Shown: piece after piece, positions 56,075 through 64,000 of the stretch | Layout: each line of letters begins with the position of its first letter | How positions within the stretch are numbered: position 1 is the stretch's first letter | Assembly: GCF_020447225.1 (NCBI RefSeq) | Contig: NZ_JAJAEO010000183.1 | Coordinates: forward strand, 1 to 64,000 | Origin: Methylophaga pinxianii | Lineage (GTDB): Bacteria > Pseudomonadota > Gammaproteobacteria > Nitrosococcales > Methylophagaceae | Direction of reading: 5' to 3' | Length of the DNA: 64,000 nucleotides | Translations under genes and position numbers: made by a program | Notes under the pieces: model-generated | What the model saw: the letters and a program-made list of their open reading frames with translations, nothing else | What the model was told of the DNA's origin: nothing | Database searches by the model: none

Positions 56075-57087
56075 TGGCCGAACAACCCCGTAAGTTAACT
56101 GGTACAGAAAAAGCTGCTGTATTTCTCCGCTCGATAGGGGAAGAGGAAGCTGCTCAGGTACTCAAGCATATGGGACCGAAAGAAGTCCAGAAAATTGGTC
56201 AAGCCATGGCAACTTTAACCAATGTCACCCGCGTTGAAGTTGAAACTGTGTTGGACAATTTTGTTACTACCGTGGAGCAAGAGACTGGGCTGGGCATAGG
56301 TTCTCATGACTATGTTCGAAAAATGCTGGTTGGAGCTCTGGGTGAAGAGCGTGCCGGGGGCTTACTCGACAGGATTCTTTCGGGTGGCAACACCAATGGA
56401 CTTGAGCAATTAAAGTGGATGGATGCACGCGCTATCTATGAAGTCATCCGCTTGGAACATCCGCAAATTGTTGCGATTGTCTGCTCTTTTTTAGATTCGG
56501 ATCAGGCTGCACAAGTACTGGGTATGTTCCCGGAACGTGATCAAGCGGCAATATTACTTCGAGTTGCGACATTAGATGGTGTACAACCTGCGGCCTTGAG
56601 TGAATTAAATGAAATTCTGGAAAAACAATTTAGTGGCAATGCTGGGGGCCAAACGGCGACGGTTGGTGGGCCTAAAACCGCAGCAGATATTCTGAATTTT
56701 GTTGAGGGAAGTCGCGAAGCTGCCATCATGGAAAAAATTAAAGAGGCAGAGCCCGATTTGGGACAGAATATTGAAGATTTGATGTTTGTCTTCGATAACT
56801 TGATTGATGTAGATGATCGTGGCATGCAAACGTTGATGCGTGAAATTCAAACGGATCAGTTACAACTGGCGCTCAAAGGTGCCGACGAAAATCTGAAAGA
56901 GAAATTTCTTAAAAATATGTCACAGCGTGCGGCAGAAATGTTACGTGATGATCTCGAAGCTATGGGGCCGGTTCGTGTCAGTGACGTTGAGGCGGCACAA
57001 AAATCCATACTGGCTACCGCACGGATGCTGTCTGAAAAAGGGGATATTGCATTAGGAAGCGGTGGTGGCGGTGATGACTTCATCTGA
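56074..57087 (+). CDS. fliG: Flagellar motor switch protein FliG
   Basis: A 337-residue rotor protein with the N-terminal FliF-binding domain (TGTEKAAVFLRSIGEEEAAQVLKHM), the middle EHPQIVAIVCSFLDSDQAAQVL motif and the C-terminal charged domain (DLMFVFDNLIDVDDRGMQTLMREI, LRDDLEAMGPVRVSDVE) that meets the stator. It overlaps fliH by 14 bases. Confidence 0.97.
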   Translation: MAEQPRKLTGTEKAAVFLRSIGEEEAAQVLKHMGPKEVQKIGQAMATLTNVTRVEVETVLDNFVTTVEQETGLGIGSHDYVRKMLVGALGEERAGGLLDRILSGGNTNGLEQLKWMDARAIYEVIRLEHPQIVAIVCSFLDSDQAAQVLGMFPERDQAAILLRVATLDGVQPAALSELNEILEKQFSGNAGGQTATVGGPKTAADILNFVEGSREAAIMEKIKEAEPDLGQNIEDLMFVFDNLIDVDDRGMQTLMREIQTDQLQLALKGADENLKEKFLKNMSQRAAEMLRDDLEAMGPVRVSDVEAAQKSILATARMLSEKGDIALGSGGGGDDFI

Positions 57088-57760
57088 TGATCTTTACACC
57101 ACTGAGCATGCAAATGTTTTATCTGCCGAAGAGCTCGCTAATGCGTATGAACGTTGGGAAATTCCTCGTGTAGTATCTGTTTCAGATGTTGAAGCGGAGC
57201 AAACGAATCCGCTCACTGTTGAAGCGTTAGAAGCCGTTCAGCAAGCTGCTCAGGAGGAGGGGTTTAAGCTGGGGTATGATGAAGGTTATCAGCAAGGCCA
57301 TGAGGCAGGCTTAAAGGCTGGTGAAGCCGATATCCTGCATCAGGCACAACAATGGAAGTCTTTGATCGAGAGTCTCAATAACCCGCTTAAAAAAGTCGAT
57401 ACCATTGTCGAAAATGACTTGCTGTCGATGGTCAGTCTGCTCGTTCGTCAGATGATTTACCAGGAAATCCAACAACGTCCCGAACTGATCTTAACGGCCA
57501 TCCGTGAAGCGCTTGCGGTGTTGCCGGTCAGCGATCGGCAATTAAAAGTGTATCTTAACCCTGAAGACATGGAGCTGGTCAAAAATGGCTTGAAACTGGA
57601 TGAGAATACCGGCTGGCAATGGTATGAAGATCCACTGGTCAGTCGTGGTGGAGCTAAGCTGGTGACCGCCGATACCACAATTGATGCGACTGTCGAAACC
57701 CGGCTCAACAATCTGATTTCCAGATTGCTGAATCAAGAAAACCACTATGAATCCAGCTGA
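57074..57760 (+). CDS. fliH: Flagellar assembly protein FliH
   Basis: From the ATG at 57074 the protein is 228 residues; in-frame GTG codons just upstream are possible alternatives. It has a disordered N-terminus, a GxxxG-type repeat stretch ([19 protein letters not shown]), which is a FliH trademark, and a C-terminal domain related to the V/A-ATPase peripheral stalk. It regulates the FliI ATPase. It overlaps both fliG and fliI. Confidence 0.94.
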   Translation: MTSSDDLYTTEHANVLSAEELANAYERWEIPRVVSVSDVEAEQTNPLTVEALEAVQQAAQEEGFKLGYDEGYQQGHEAGLKAGEADILHQAQQWKSLIESLNNPLKKVDTIVENDLLSMVSLLVRQMIYQEIQQRPELILTAIREALAVLPVSDRQLKVYLNPEDMELVKNGLKLDENTGWQWYEDPLVSRGGAKLVTADTTIDATVETRLNNLISRLLNQENHYESS

Positions 57761-59165
57761 ATTATTTAATCCTTCATTGCCGTTACAGCAACGTATGCAG
57801 CAGCATCTGGAGCGTTTAGCGGCAGACAGTGAGACACCCATTACTATTGAAGGTCGTCTCACTCGAATGGTGGGGTTAACATTGGAAGCTGTCGGGTTTC
57901 AGGCATCCATTGGCAGTCGCTGTGAAATCTATGCACCGGGACGAGAACCGGTGGAAGCCGAAGTTGTGGGTTTTCACGACGAAACACTTTATCTGATGCC
58001 CACCGGCAATATCCGCGGCCTGGTACCAAATGCACGGGTAAGACCCATTCGCAGTGATTCCCAGGTACCTGTAGGTGATGCTTTATTAGGCCGTATTGTT
58101 GATGGGGCAGGTAAACCACTGGATGGTCGTGGTCCTCTAAAAGTAAAAGATAAAGTCCCACTTCACGGGAAAATAGTTAATCCATTATCACGGGCCCCGG
58201 TCAGACAGCACCTGGATGTTGGAGTGCGTGCTATCAACGCTCTTATGACTGTAGGCCGTGGCCAACGGATGGGGTTGTTTGCCGGCAGTGGTGTGGGTAA
58301 AAGTGTTTTGTTGGGCATGATGACGCGTTTTACTGAGGCCGATGTTATCGTCGTCGGTCTCATCGGTGAACGTGGTCGTGAAGTTAAAGAGTTTATTGAG
58401 GATATATTGGGTGAAGAGGGGTTAAAGCGTGCCGTCGTAGTGGCTTCCCCTGCTGACCATTCTCCATTGATGCGACTGCATGGGGCGATGTTAGCGACCA
58501 GCATTGCTGAGTATTTCCGCGATCAGGGTAAGCAGGTTCTGTTATTAATGGATTCGCTGACACGATTTGCTCAGGCACAGCGTGAAATTGCGCTGGCAGT
58601 TGGTGAGCCACCGGCTACCAAAGGTTATCCTCCCTCCGTTTTTTCTTTATTACCGCAGCTTGTTGAACGGGCGGGAAGCGGTGAAGTCGGTGGTGGAGCT
58701 ATCACAGCAATTTATACCGTACTTACTGAAGGCGATGATCAGCAGGATCCTGTGGCTGATGCTGCTCGTGCAATACTTGATGGACATATTGTCTTATCAC
58801 GCCAGTTAGCCGAAGCCGGTCATTATCCTGCTATTGATGTGGAAGCTTCTATCAGCCGTGTTATGCCACAGGTGGTGGATGCCAAACACTTGCAGCTCGC
58901 TCAACAGTTCAAACAGATTTACTCTACCTACCGCCAAAATCAGGATCTGATTACCATTGGTGCATATCAAGCTGGTAGTGATCGTCACATTGATGAAGCG
59001 ATAAATCGATACCCTGCATTATCAGCCATGTTGAAACAAGACATGCATGTGGCGCATGATTGGAACAGTAGTGTTCAGGCATTGCAGAAACTGGCTTTTG
59101 GTCAAATGAATAATCCGCAGCAATTAAACGGACAACTGATGACGGCTGAGTCACGTAAATTCTGA
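57747..59165 (+). CDS. fliI: Flagellum-specific ATPase FliI
   Basis: The 472-residue protein has Walker [16 protein letters not shown], Walker [14 protein letters not shown], and the [25 protein letters not shown] segment typical of FliI. It energises loading of export substrates at the flagellar type III secretion gate. It overlaps fliH by 14 bases. Confidence 0.97.
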   Translation: MNPAELFNPSLPLQQRMQQHLERLAADSETPITIEGRLTRMVGLTLEAVGFQASIGSRCEIYAPGREPVEAEVVGFHDETLYLMPTGNIRGLVPNARVRPIRSDSQVPVGDALLGRIVDGAGKPLDGRGPLKVKDKVPLHGKIVNPLSRAPVRQHLDVGVRAINALMTVGRGQRMGLFAGSGVGKSVLLGMMTRFTEADVIVVGLIGERGREVKEFIEDILGEEGLKRAVVVASPADHSPLMRLHGAMLATSIAEYFRDQGKQVLLLMDSLTRFAQAQREIALAVGEPPATKGYPPSVFSLLPQLVERAGSGEVGGGAITAIYTVLTEGDDQQDPVADAARAILDGHIVLSRQLAEAGHYPAIDVEASISRVMPQVVDAKHLQLAQQFKQIYSTYRQNQDLITIGAYQAGSDRHIDEAINRYPALSAMLKQDMHVAHDWNSSVQALQKLAFGQMNNPQQLNGQLMTAESRKF

Positions 59166-59202
59166 TTTCAATCGGCGCAGCAATGATGGGTGAAAAATTG
59201 AT

Positions 59203-59646
59203 ATGACACGGGCCACCAAATTGATTCCAGTCATTGAAATGGCAAGTCGTGAGACGGATAAGGCCATGCAAAGTCTGGTTCATGCCAATAGCGTGCTTGA
59301 GCAGGAAAGAAATCAGTTGAATGATTTACTGCGTTACCGTGAAGAATATTTGCAACAATTTCGTCAGGGTAATGCTATGCAAATGAGTGCCCGTAAGGCC
59401 ATTGATTTAAGATCATTTCTCGCGCAATTAGATAATGCGATAAGAATGCAGCAGAAACACGTCGAGCAGTGTTTTATGCAGACTCAAAAACAACAACAGC
59501 TATGGTTACAGGCCAGAAACAAACAACAGTCGATCGAATCCCTCAAACAACGCTATCAAAAAGAAGCCGAACAGCGGCAGTATAAACAGGAGCAGCGGCT
59601 TGCTGATGAGCATACCGCGATGCTCTGGTCTCGTAAGCACAAATAA
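59203..59646 (+). CDS. fliJ: Flagellar export protein FliJ
   Basis: A 147-residue, almost wholly coiled-coil protein rich in Gln, Arg and Lys. It fits FliJ, the central stalk of the FliI hexamer, in size, position and composition (ETDKAMQSLVHANSVLEQERNQL). In most gammaproteobacteria fliK follows; here a STAS/chemosensory operon does. Confidence 0.9.
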   Translation: MTRATKLIPVIEMASRETDKAMQSLVHANSVLEQERNQLNDLLRYREEYLQQFRQGNAMQMSARKAIDLRSFLAQLDNAIRMQQKHVEQCFMQTQKQQQLWLQARNKQQSIESLKQRYQKEAEQRQYKQEQRLADEHTAMLWSRKHK

Positions 59647-59650
59647 ACAC

Positions 59651-59666
59651 TGGCATAGTCTCTGCA
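59651..59666 (+). promoter_or_regulatory. Sigma54 promoter for the STAS-CheYAW-ParA-globin operon
   Basis: TGGCATAGTCTCTGCA, a few bases after the fliJ stop, has exact GG-N10-GC spacing and closely resembles the flgH element (TGGCATGGACTCTGCA). It gives a leader of about 105 bases. The rest of the 137-base gap holds nothing I recognise. Confidence 0.72.
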
Positions 59667-59783
59667 TTGTTCCATGAAAGCGGACAATATCTGTGTAACA
59701 AATGATTTTAAATCGTTTAAAACGCATTGATTTTGTTAGGGGCCGGTATTTGGCGGCAAAAAATCGTTATTTAAAACAATTTT

Positions 59784-60101
59784 ATGAAGACTAAAACCGT
59801 AACATTGGATTGTGGACAGCACTTGGGCATTGCTCAGCTTGAAATGTGGTATGTGCAATGTTTAAAAATATTGCTGACAGGAGACAGGGTGCTGATTGAC
59901 GTTAGCCGTATACAAAAGATTGATATGGCCGCCTTACAGTTACTTTATCAATTTCATATCGAGGCACAACAATATGGTGTCGAGCTAATCTGGTCAGTGA
60001 TGAGTGAACGTTTTCAGGATAGCATCAACCTCTCTGGATTATCTTTTACGATAAATGAGCAACAGACATCATCAGGCTTAACGGCAATGGAGAACAATTA
60101 A
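59784..60101 (+). CDS. STAS-domain protein
   Basis: A 105-residue single STAS domain (VLIDVSRIQKIDMAALQLLYQFHIEAQQYGVEL). STAS proteins commonly bind a switch kinase and are phosphorylated on a Ser or Thr at the turn after the second strand. Here that position reads Met48 (KIDMAALQLL, where relatives have IDTAGLQLL or DSSGL), so this switch appears to be absent. It starts the operon leading into cheY, which begins one base after its stop. Confidence 0.75.
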   Translation: MKTKTVTLDCGQHLGIAQLEMWYVQCLKILLTGDRVLIDVSRIQKIDMAALQLLYQFHIEAQQYGVELIWSVMSERFQDSINLSGLSFTINEQQTSSGLTAMENN

Positions 60102-60102
60102 A

Positions 60103-60465
60103 ATGGCCAGGATTTTAGTGGTAGATGATTCGCCTTCATTGAGACAAATGCTACAAATAACATTACAGAATTCAGGTCATGATGTGGTTTGTGCAGAAGA
60201 TGGTAAACAGGGCTGTGAAATCGTATCAGAACAACAGTTTGATTTAATTCTATCGGATTTTAATATGCCACAGCTGTCGGGACCGGAATTCATTTCATTG
60301 TTACGAGAACTGCCTCATTATCGTTTTACGCCAGTATTATTGGTGACTACTGAAACTGATGAAGATAAAAAGTTAATTGGACGTAATGCAGGTGCGAGTG
60401 GCTGGCTAAAAAAACCAATTGATCCTGATCAGCTGGTTGCAACGGTTAATGCTTTACTGAATTAA
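60103..60465 (+). CDS. cheY: CheY-like single-domain response regulator
   Basis: A 120-residue receiver with all catalytic residues: acidic Asp8 and Asp9, phosphorylation site Asp52 (LILSDFNMP), Thr82/83 and Lys104 followed by Pro. It carries the signal from the CheA encoded next, ten bases downstream. Whether it acts on the flagellar motor or another target cannot be told from sequence. Confidence 0.92.
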   Translation: MARILVVDDSPSLRQMLQITLQNSGHDVVCAEDGKQGCEIVSEQQFDLILSDFNMPQLSGPEFISLLRELPHYRFTPVLLVTTETDEDKKLIGRNAGASGWLKKPIDPDQLVATVNALLN

Positions 60466-60475
60466 TTTCTCACCG

Positions 60476-62356
60476 ATGAATCCGTCATTATTCTCTGCTG
60501 CAACAGCTGCCTTTCATGAAGAAACATTGGAGGCGCTGAGAGCTATAGAATCCTGGGTATTAATATCATCTCAGGACTTTGTAGCTGGAAAAAACCAGCA
60601 GCAAGAAACGCGCAGGCAATTACACTCACTAAAAGGGACTGCCACCAGTTTTGGTTATGAACCCATTTCACAAATATGCCATGCGATTGAGGGTGTTTTA
60701 CAAGCGGACAGCCAACTTGCACCGCAACAAAGTGACGCTATATTAACTGCGTTAGATTATTGTCGTCAGCTTAGTAGTGATGAATTAACGCCAGCACAAA
60801 GTGTTGAGAGACTGACTTCATGTCTGGCTAAACTTAACCAGTATCGTCAAACTGGCATTGAGCCAGTTATCCCCCCACAGGTGAGCGGATCGGTTTGGCA
60901 AATTGAATTTACACCGCATCAGCAGTTCTTTGAAAATGGTCATGATCCGTTGCGGATCTTAAGAGCTTTACGTGAGTTTGGGCCGATTAAAGTGGCTGTT
61001 TTTACCGAAAAATTGCCGGATTTTGCCGATTTTGATCCGTTCCAATGTTACTTGCGTTGGCAAATTACCTTGAAGGCAGAGCTGGATTACAATGCTTTGG
61101 CCGCTCAGTTTGAATGGGTAAAGCATGTTTGTGATTTAAATATAGAAGTATTGGCTTCATCGCAGCCTGAGAGGTTAGCCCGTTCTTCACGATATAAATT
61201 GTCAGAAACCCATATAAACGCATTACTCACGATTTCGCAAAACTTACAGTCACAACTGCAACAAACAGTTCCGCTTATAAATCAATTAGAACCCACAGAT
61301 AACATTCGACTTTCGCGACGTTATCAAGCGATGAAGCGACAGCAGCAACTGTTACAGCAACAACTGCTTCACATCACCATGCGACCTTTGGCTGATGCCT
61401 TTGCCAGACTACCCAGAATGGCTTTTGATGTGGCTCAAAAAACGCAGAAGCTTGTCCAGTTACATATGCATATTTCACCAATTGAATTAGATAGTCTGAT
61501 CATTCATTCATTGATGGATCCGCTGACACATTTGCTACGAAACGCAGTAGTGCATGGCATAGAAACACCAGAACAGCGGCAACTTGCCGGTAAAGCTTCA
61601 AAAGGACAAATCCATATTTCAGCAGAACAAGTCGACGAACAGTTATTAATTCGCTTTAGTGATGATGGGCGCGGATTAGCCGAGCAGCAGATTCTGACAA
61701 AGGCGAAGCAACTTGGCATCAATACTGGGGATATTGTTAATAACCGGCAACTGAATGAATGGATTTTTCAATCGGGTTTTTCGACCGCTTCCGCTGTGGA
61801 TGATCTCTCTGGACGCGGTGTTGGACTGGACGTGGTGAAACAGCACATCACCGATTTGGGTGGTAATATTGAGCTGGTATCTACTCGAGGCAAAGGGTGT
61901 TGTTTTACCTTTTATATCCCCATTCAACAATCTTTAGTTGATAGTCAAATAGTGCAAATAGACCATCAAAAGCTAGTCTTACCATTACTCAATATACTCG
62001 ATAGTTATCCTTTGGAATCTAACCGACAAATATGGCAACGTGGTAAACAATGGTTTATTACTGATGATAATCGGCAGGTTCCGTTAGTGAACCTCCGTAA
62101 ATTTTTGCAGCTAGCGCCAGACAATAATGATATTAATTCTGCTTTTATTATTTTATTGAATACAGAAAATACGCTGTTTGCGGTGCTGGTGGATAGTCTG
62201 GCAGAACAAGCGCAGTTATTGATTAAATCATTGCAACCGCATTATCGTCATATAAATGGCATTAAAGGAGTCGCGCTTTTACCTGAAGGCCACTTAGCCT
62301 TATTGCTTGATCCGAGTAAATTGTTAGAGTATTTCCACACATTAGGCGGTCATTGA
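60476..62356 (+). CDS. cheA: CheA-family histidine kinase
   Basis: A 626-residue kinase. The Hpt domain has His50 (LHSLKGTATSFGYEP); a middle domain follows (WQIEFTPHQQFFENGHDPLRILRAL), then a dimerisation region and an ATPase with HLLRNAVVHGIE (N356), DDGRGL and GRGVGLDVVKQH, and a C-terminal CheW-like domain. In the N-box the Asp common in NxxDHG is Val359, which may lower activity or be tolerated. It belongs to a chemosensory pathway with the adjacent cheY and cheW; no chemoreceptor gene is in the window. Confidence 0.92.
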   Translation: MNPSLFSAATAAFHEETLEALRAIESWVLISSQDFVAGKNQQQETRRQLHSLKGTATSFGYEPISQICHAIEGVLQADSQLAPQQSDAILTALDYCRQLSSDELTPAQSVERLTSCLAKLNQYRQTGIEPVIPPQVSGSVWQIEFTPHQQFFENGHDPLRILRALREFGPIKVAVFTEKLPDFADFDPFQCYLRWQITLKAELDYNALAAQFEWVKHVCDLNIEVLASSQPERLARSSRYKLSETHINALLTISQNLQSQLQQTVPLINQLEPTDNIRLSRRYQAMKRQQQLLQQQLLHITMRPLADAFARLPRMAFDVAQKTQKLVQLHMHISPIELDSLIIHSLMDPLTHLLRNAVVHGIETPEQRQLAGKASKGQIHISAEQVDEQLLIRFSDDGRGLAEQQILTKAKQLGINTGDIVNNRQLNEWIFQSGFSTASAVDDLSGRGVGLDVVKQHITDLGGNIELVSTRGKGCCFTFYIPIQQSLVDSQIVQIDHQKLVLPLLNILDSYPLESNRQIWQRGKQWFITDDNRQVPLVNLRKFLQLAPDNNDINSAFIILLNTENTLFAVLVDSLAEQAQLLIKSLQPHYRHINGIKGVALLPEGHLALLLDPSKLLEYFHTLGGH

Positions 62357-62357
62357 A

Positions 62358-62816
62358 ATGTCTTCCGAATGGTGTTCTGATCAAGATGTTTATCAATTAA
62401 TCATGGTTGATGAACAGCAATATGCATTACCCGTTGACAATATTATCCGTATTGCAGCATTGGAAAATGTTTTGCCATTACCTGAAACTCCTGCCTGGTT
62501 ACCCGGTGTGGTGCATATTCGCAATGCAATCGTCCCGGTTATTAATCTAAACCAACTGCTCAACGTAAGCCCTAAAACTCGTCAAAATCCCTATCCTTTA
62601 GTCGTTTTGCTGCAGCATTCACTGAATGTTAATCGCTGGTTGGCTCTGTGTGTCAACGAGTTTACCGAATTACTTCACAAAGAGGATGCCGCCGAAATGG
62701 CAACAACCTCACCCGATCATCCTTGTTTCAAGGCGGTTGTTAATCACCTTATGCAAAAAATTTACTTGCCTGATATTGATGCATTATTTGAACAGCTGAC
62801 CAAAGGACCAGATTGA
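62358..62816 (+). CDS. cheW: CheW-like chemosensory coupling protein
   Basis: A 152-residue CheW domain protein (VYQLIMVDEQQYALPVDNIIRI, PETPAWLPGVVHIRNAIVPVINLN). It links CheA to a receptor or another sensor. It starts one base after the cheA stop and lies four bases from the parA-like gene. Confidence 0.88.
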   Translation: MSSEWCSDQDVYQLIMVDEQQYALPVDNIIRIAALENVLPLPETPAWLPGVVHIRNAIVPVINLNQLLNVSPKTRQNPYPLVVLLQHSLNVNRWLALCVNEFTELLHKEDAAEMATTSPDHPCFKAVVNHLMQKIYLPDIDALFEQLTKGPD

Positions 62817-62819
62817 GCG

Positions 62820-63536
62820 ATGGCAAAACAGGGAGCCAAGCGGATTATTGCTGTAATGAATCAGACACATGATGTGGGGAAAACGACCATTACAGCAAAT
62901 TTAGGGATAACCTTGGCAGAGATGGGATATCGAGTGTTAATGCTGGACTTGGATCCCCAAGCTGATTTGAGTCGACAATTTAAGGTACCCGAAAACCAAA
63001 ACGGTATGGAGCAAATACTAATCCATGCGAGTTCGATAGATGAAGTTATATTGCCCTTAACAGAACATTTATCATTAATATCGTCAGGACCCAATCTTGC
63101 TATTTACGAACAACAGCGTCCCAATATCAAGCTGGGGATCCAGTTGAAGCAATTACTGACTTCGACAACTCTATTAGATGTCGATATTATTCTAATGGAT
63201 TGTGCTGCGCTTTCGGGGTTGTTAGGCACAAATGCCGTATTAGCTGCTACCGATATGTTAATTCCGGTTTCAGCGGAACACGGGACATTACGTGGAATGA
63301 TAAAAATGTTACCGGTACTGCAACGAGTATCCAAATTGAGGAATGATTCATTACGATTATGGCTATGTTTAAATAAATTACCGGATGGCAGTGATTTTGC
63401 TTATCAGTTTGGTAATTTGTTAACGCAGTATTTTCCTAAGCGAGTATTAAAAACAGTGATATACGATAGCGAGTCTGCTAATCCTGCTGATTACCTATCT
63501 TTAGCAAACGATTTGCTGATGGGAAGAGTGAACTGA
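62820..63536 (+). CDS. ParA/MinD-like ATPase with altered Walker A
   Basis: A 238-residue ParA-family protein (VLMLDLDPQADLSRQF, IILMDCAALSGLLGTNAV). The deviant Walker A should read NQKGGVGKTT; here it reads NQTHDVGKTT (residues 14-23), so the signature Lys is Thr16 and the two glycines are His17 and Asp18. The P-loop Lys21 and Thr22 remain, so nucleotide binding may survive but dimer-dependent hydrolysis may not. ParA homologues such as ParC position chemosensory arrays in polar flagellates. It overlaps the globin gene by one base. Confidence 0.82.
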   Translation: MAKQGAKRIIAVMNQTHDVGKTTITANLGITLAEMGYRVLMLDLDPQADLSRQFKVPENQNGMEQILIHASSIDEVILPLTEHLSLISSGPNLAIYEQQRPNIKLGIQLKQLLTSTTLLDVDIILMDCAALSGLLGTNAVLAATDMLIPVSAEHGTLRGMIKMLPVLQRVSKLRNDSLRLWLCLNKLPDGSDFAYQFGNLLTQYFPKRVLKTVIYDSESANPADYLSLANDLLMGRVN

Positions 63537-64000
63537 TGGCTGAAAATGCACTCAGAAATAATGCTTTAAACACGGGGCTGGACGAGCATGACATTACCCT
63601 GGTTGAGCACAACTTCGCTGCGTTGATCCAGTTTAGCGAGGCATTGGCTGAGCGTTTTTACCAGCGCTTATTTGCTGAATACCCAGAGCTGAGCCCTTTA
63701 TTCAAATCCGTCACAATTGAAGGTCAGCATAAAAAACTGCTGGCCTCGATGGTATTGCTTATTCAGCATTTACATGATTCGGAAATGATAACGGATTATC
63801 TGCAAGGGCTTGGGGTAAGACACCAGCAATACGGTGTTGAGGCCGCACATTATGAGATGTTCATTGAGAACTGGTTAGCAGTGCTAGGCGAATTTGCTGA
63901 TCAAACCTGGGATAATCAATTACAGCAGGCCTGGCGAAATGTTCTGGAATACGTCGCTGAATTAATGCAAACGCCTGTTAACACGGTGAATGAGTCGAAA
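63536..64000 (+). CDS. Globin-domain protein (partial, runs off the right edge)
   Basis: Starting at the ATG that overlaps the parA-like stop, 155 residues are visible with no stop. Residues about 15-140 form a bacterial globin: LAERFYQRLFAEYPELSPLFK, KKLLASMVLLIQHL, LGVRHQQYGVEAAHYEMFIENW and AWRNVLEYVAELM. The His in GVRHQQYGV is at the position of the haem-binding proximal His. The visible part ends just after the globin fold, so I cannot tell whether it is a simple haemoglobin or a sensor with an output domain. It may supply oxygen or redox input to the adjacent CheA pathway; this is inference. Confidence 0.85.
   Translation, partial: MAENALRNNALNTGLDEHDITLVEHNFAALIQFSEALAERFYQRLFAEYPELSPLFKSVTIEGQHKKLLASMVLLIQHLHDSEMITDYLQGLGVRHQQYGVEAAHYEMFIENWLAVLGEFADQTWDNQLQQAWRNVLEYVAELMQTPVNTVNESK

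Overview
The window looks like a chromosomal segment of a motile, type IV piliated gammaproteobacterium with moderate to low GC. The evidence is gene order and content: yciB-yciI-bolA, rnm-yciO, coaBC-dut-algC-argB-slmA, a Vibrio/Pseudomonas-style polar flagellar locus with a FlrA/FleQ-FlrBC hierarchy, and a Pseudomonas-style fimU-pilVWXY1Y2E operon. A Methylophaga-like marine methylotroph is my best guess from memory, not something the sequence proves. I see no rRNA, tRNA, CRISPR array, insertion sequence or prophage.

Layout. 1-1646 (minus): a PilZ-type protein cut by the left edge, then bolA, yciI and yciB. 1699-6630 (plus): rnm, yciO, a PlsC-type acyltransferase, and clpB behind a good sigma32-type promoter. 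6683-11313 (minus): cyanase, a formate/nitrite-type channel, a PAS-GGDEF-EAL protein and an SDR oxidoreductase. 11377-21109: cheR, a DUF4126 gene, nif3-like, yihY-like, coaBC, dut, a long membrane-anchored algC, argB, slmA and a receiver-like protein with no DNA-binding domain. 21303-23231: a small LapA-like adhesin with a retention module, a TAAG motif and a type I secretion tail. 23302-30252 (minus): the minor pilin/PilY1 operon. 30582-40303: flgBCDEFGHIJKL. 40339-45017: a zinc-ribbon methyltransferase and a 1314-residue multi-domain glycosyltransferase, probably for flagellin modification. 45174-49656: two flagellins, flaG, fliD, fliS and a fliT-like gene. 49796-53976: flrA/fleQ, flrB, flrC. 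54021-59646: fliEFGHIJ. 59784-64000: STAS, CheY, CheA, CheW, a ParA-like ATPase with an altered Walker A, and a globin running off the right edge.

How it fits together. I found a consistent series of sigma54 (-24/-12) elements with exact GG-N10-GC spacing before flgB, flgH, the first flagellin, fliD, flrB, fliE (inside the end of flrC), the STAS operon, the LapA-like adhesin and, on the minus strand, the pilin operon. A weaker one precedes the formate/nitrite channel. The second flagellin instead has a sigma28-like promoter. The FlrA homologue carries the LFRS and ARN sequences that bind c-di-GMP in FleQ. With the GGDEF-EAL and PilZ proteins nearby, this suggests one sigma54/c-di-GMP circuit linking flagella, pili, adhesion and an unusual chemosensory module. 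That link is inference.

The most novel-looking element is the right-end operon (59784 to beyond 64000). It lies directly after fliJ under its own sigma54-type promoter and combines a globin with CheA/CheW/CheY, a STAS protein and an altered ParA-like ATPase, with no chemoreceptor, CheB or CheZ seen. Several of its proteins lack a residue that is normally conserved. fliK, fliL-R, flhAB and motAB are not in the window.
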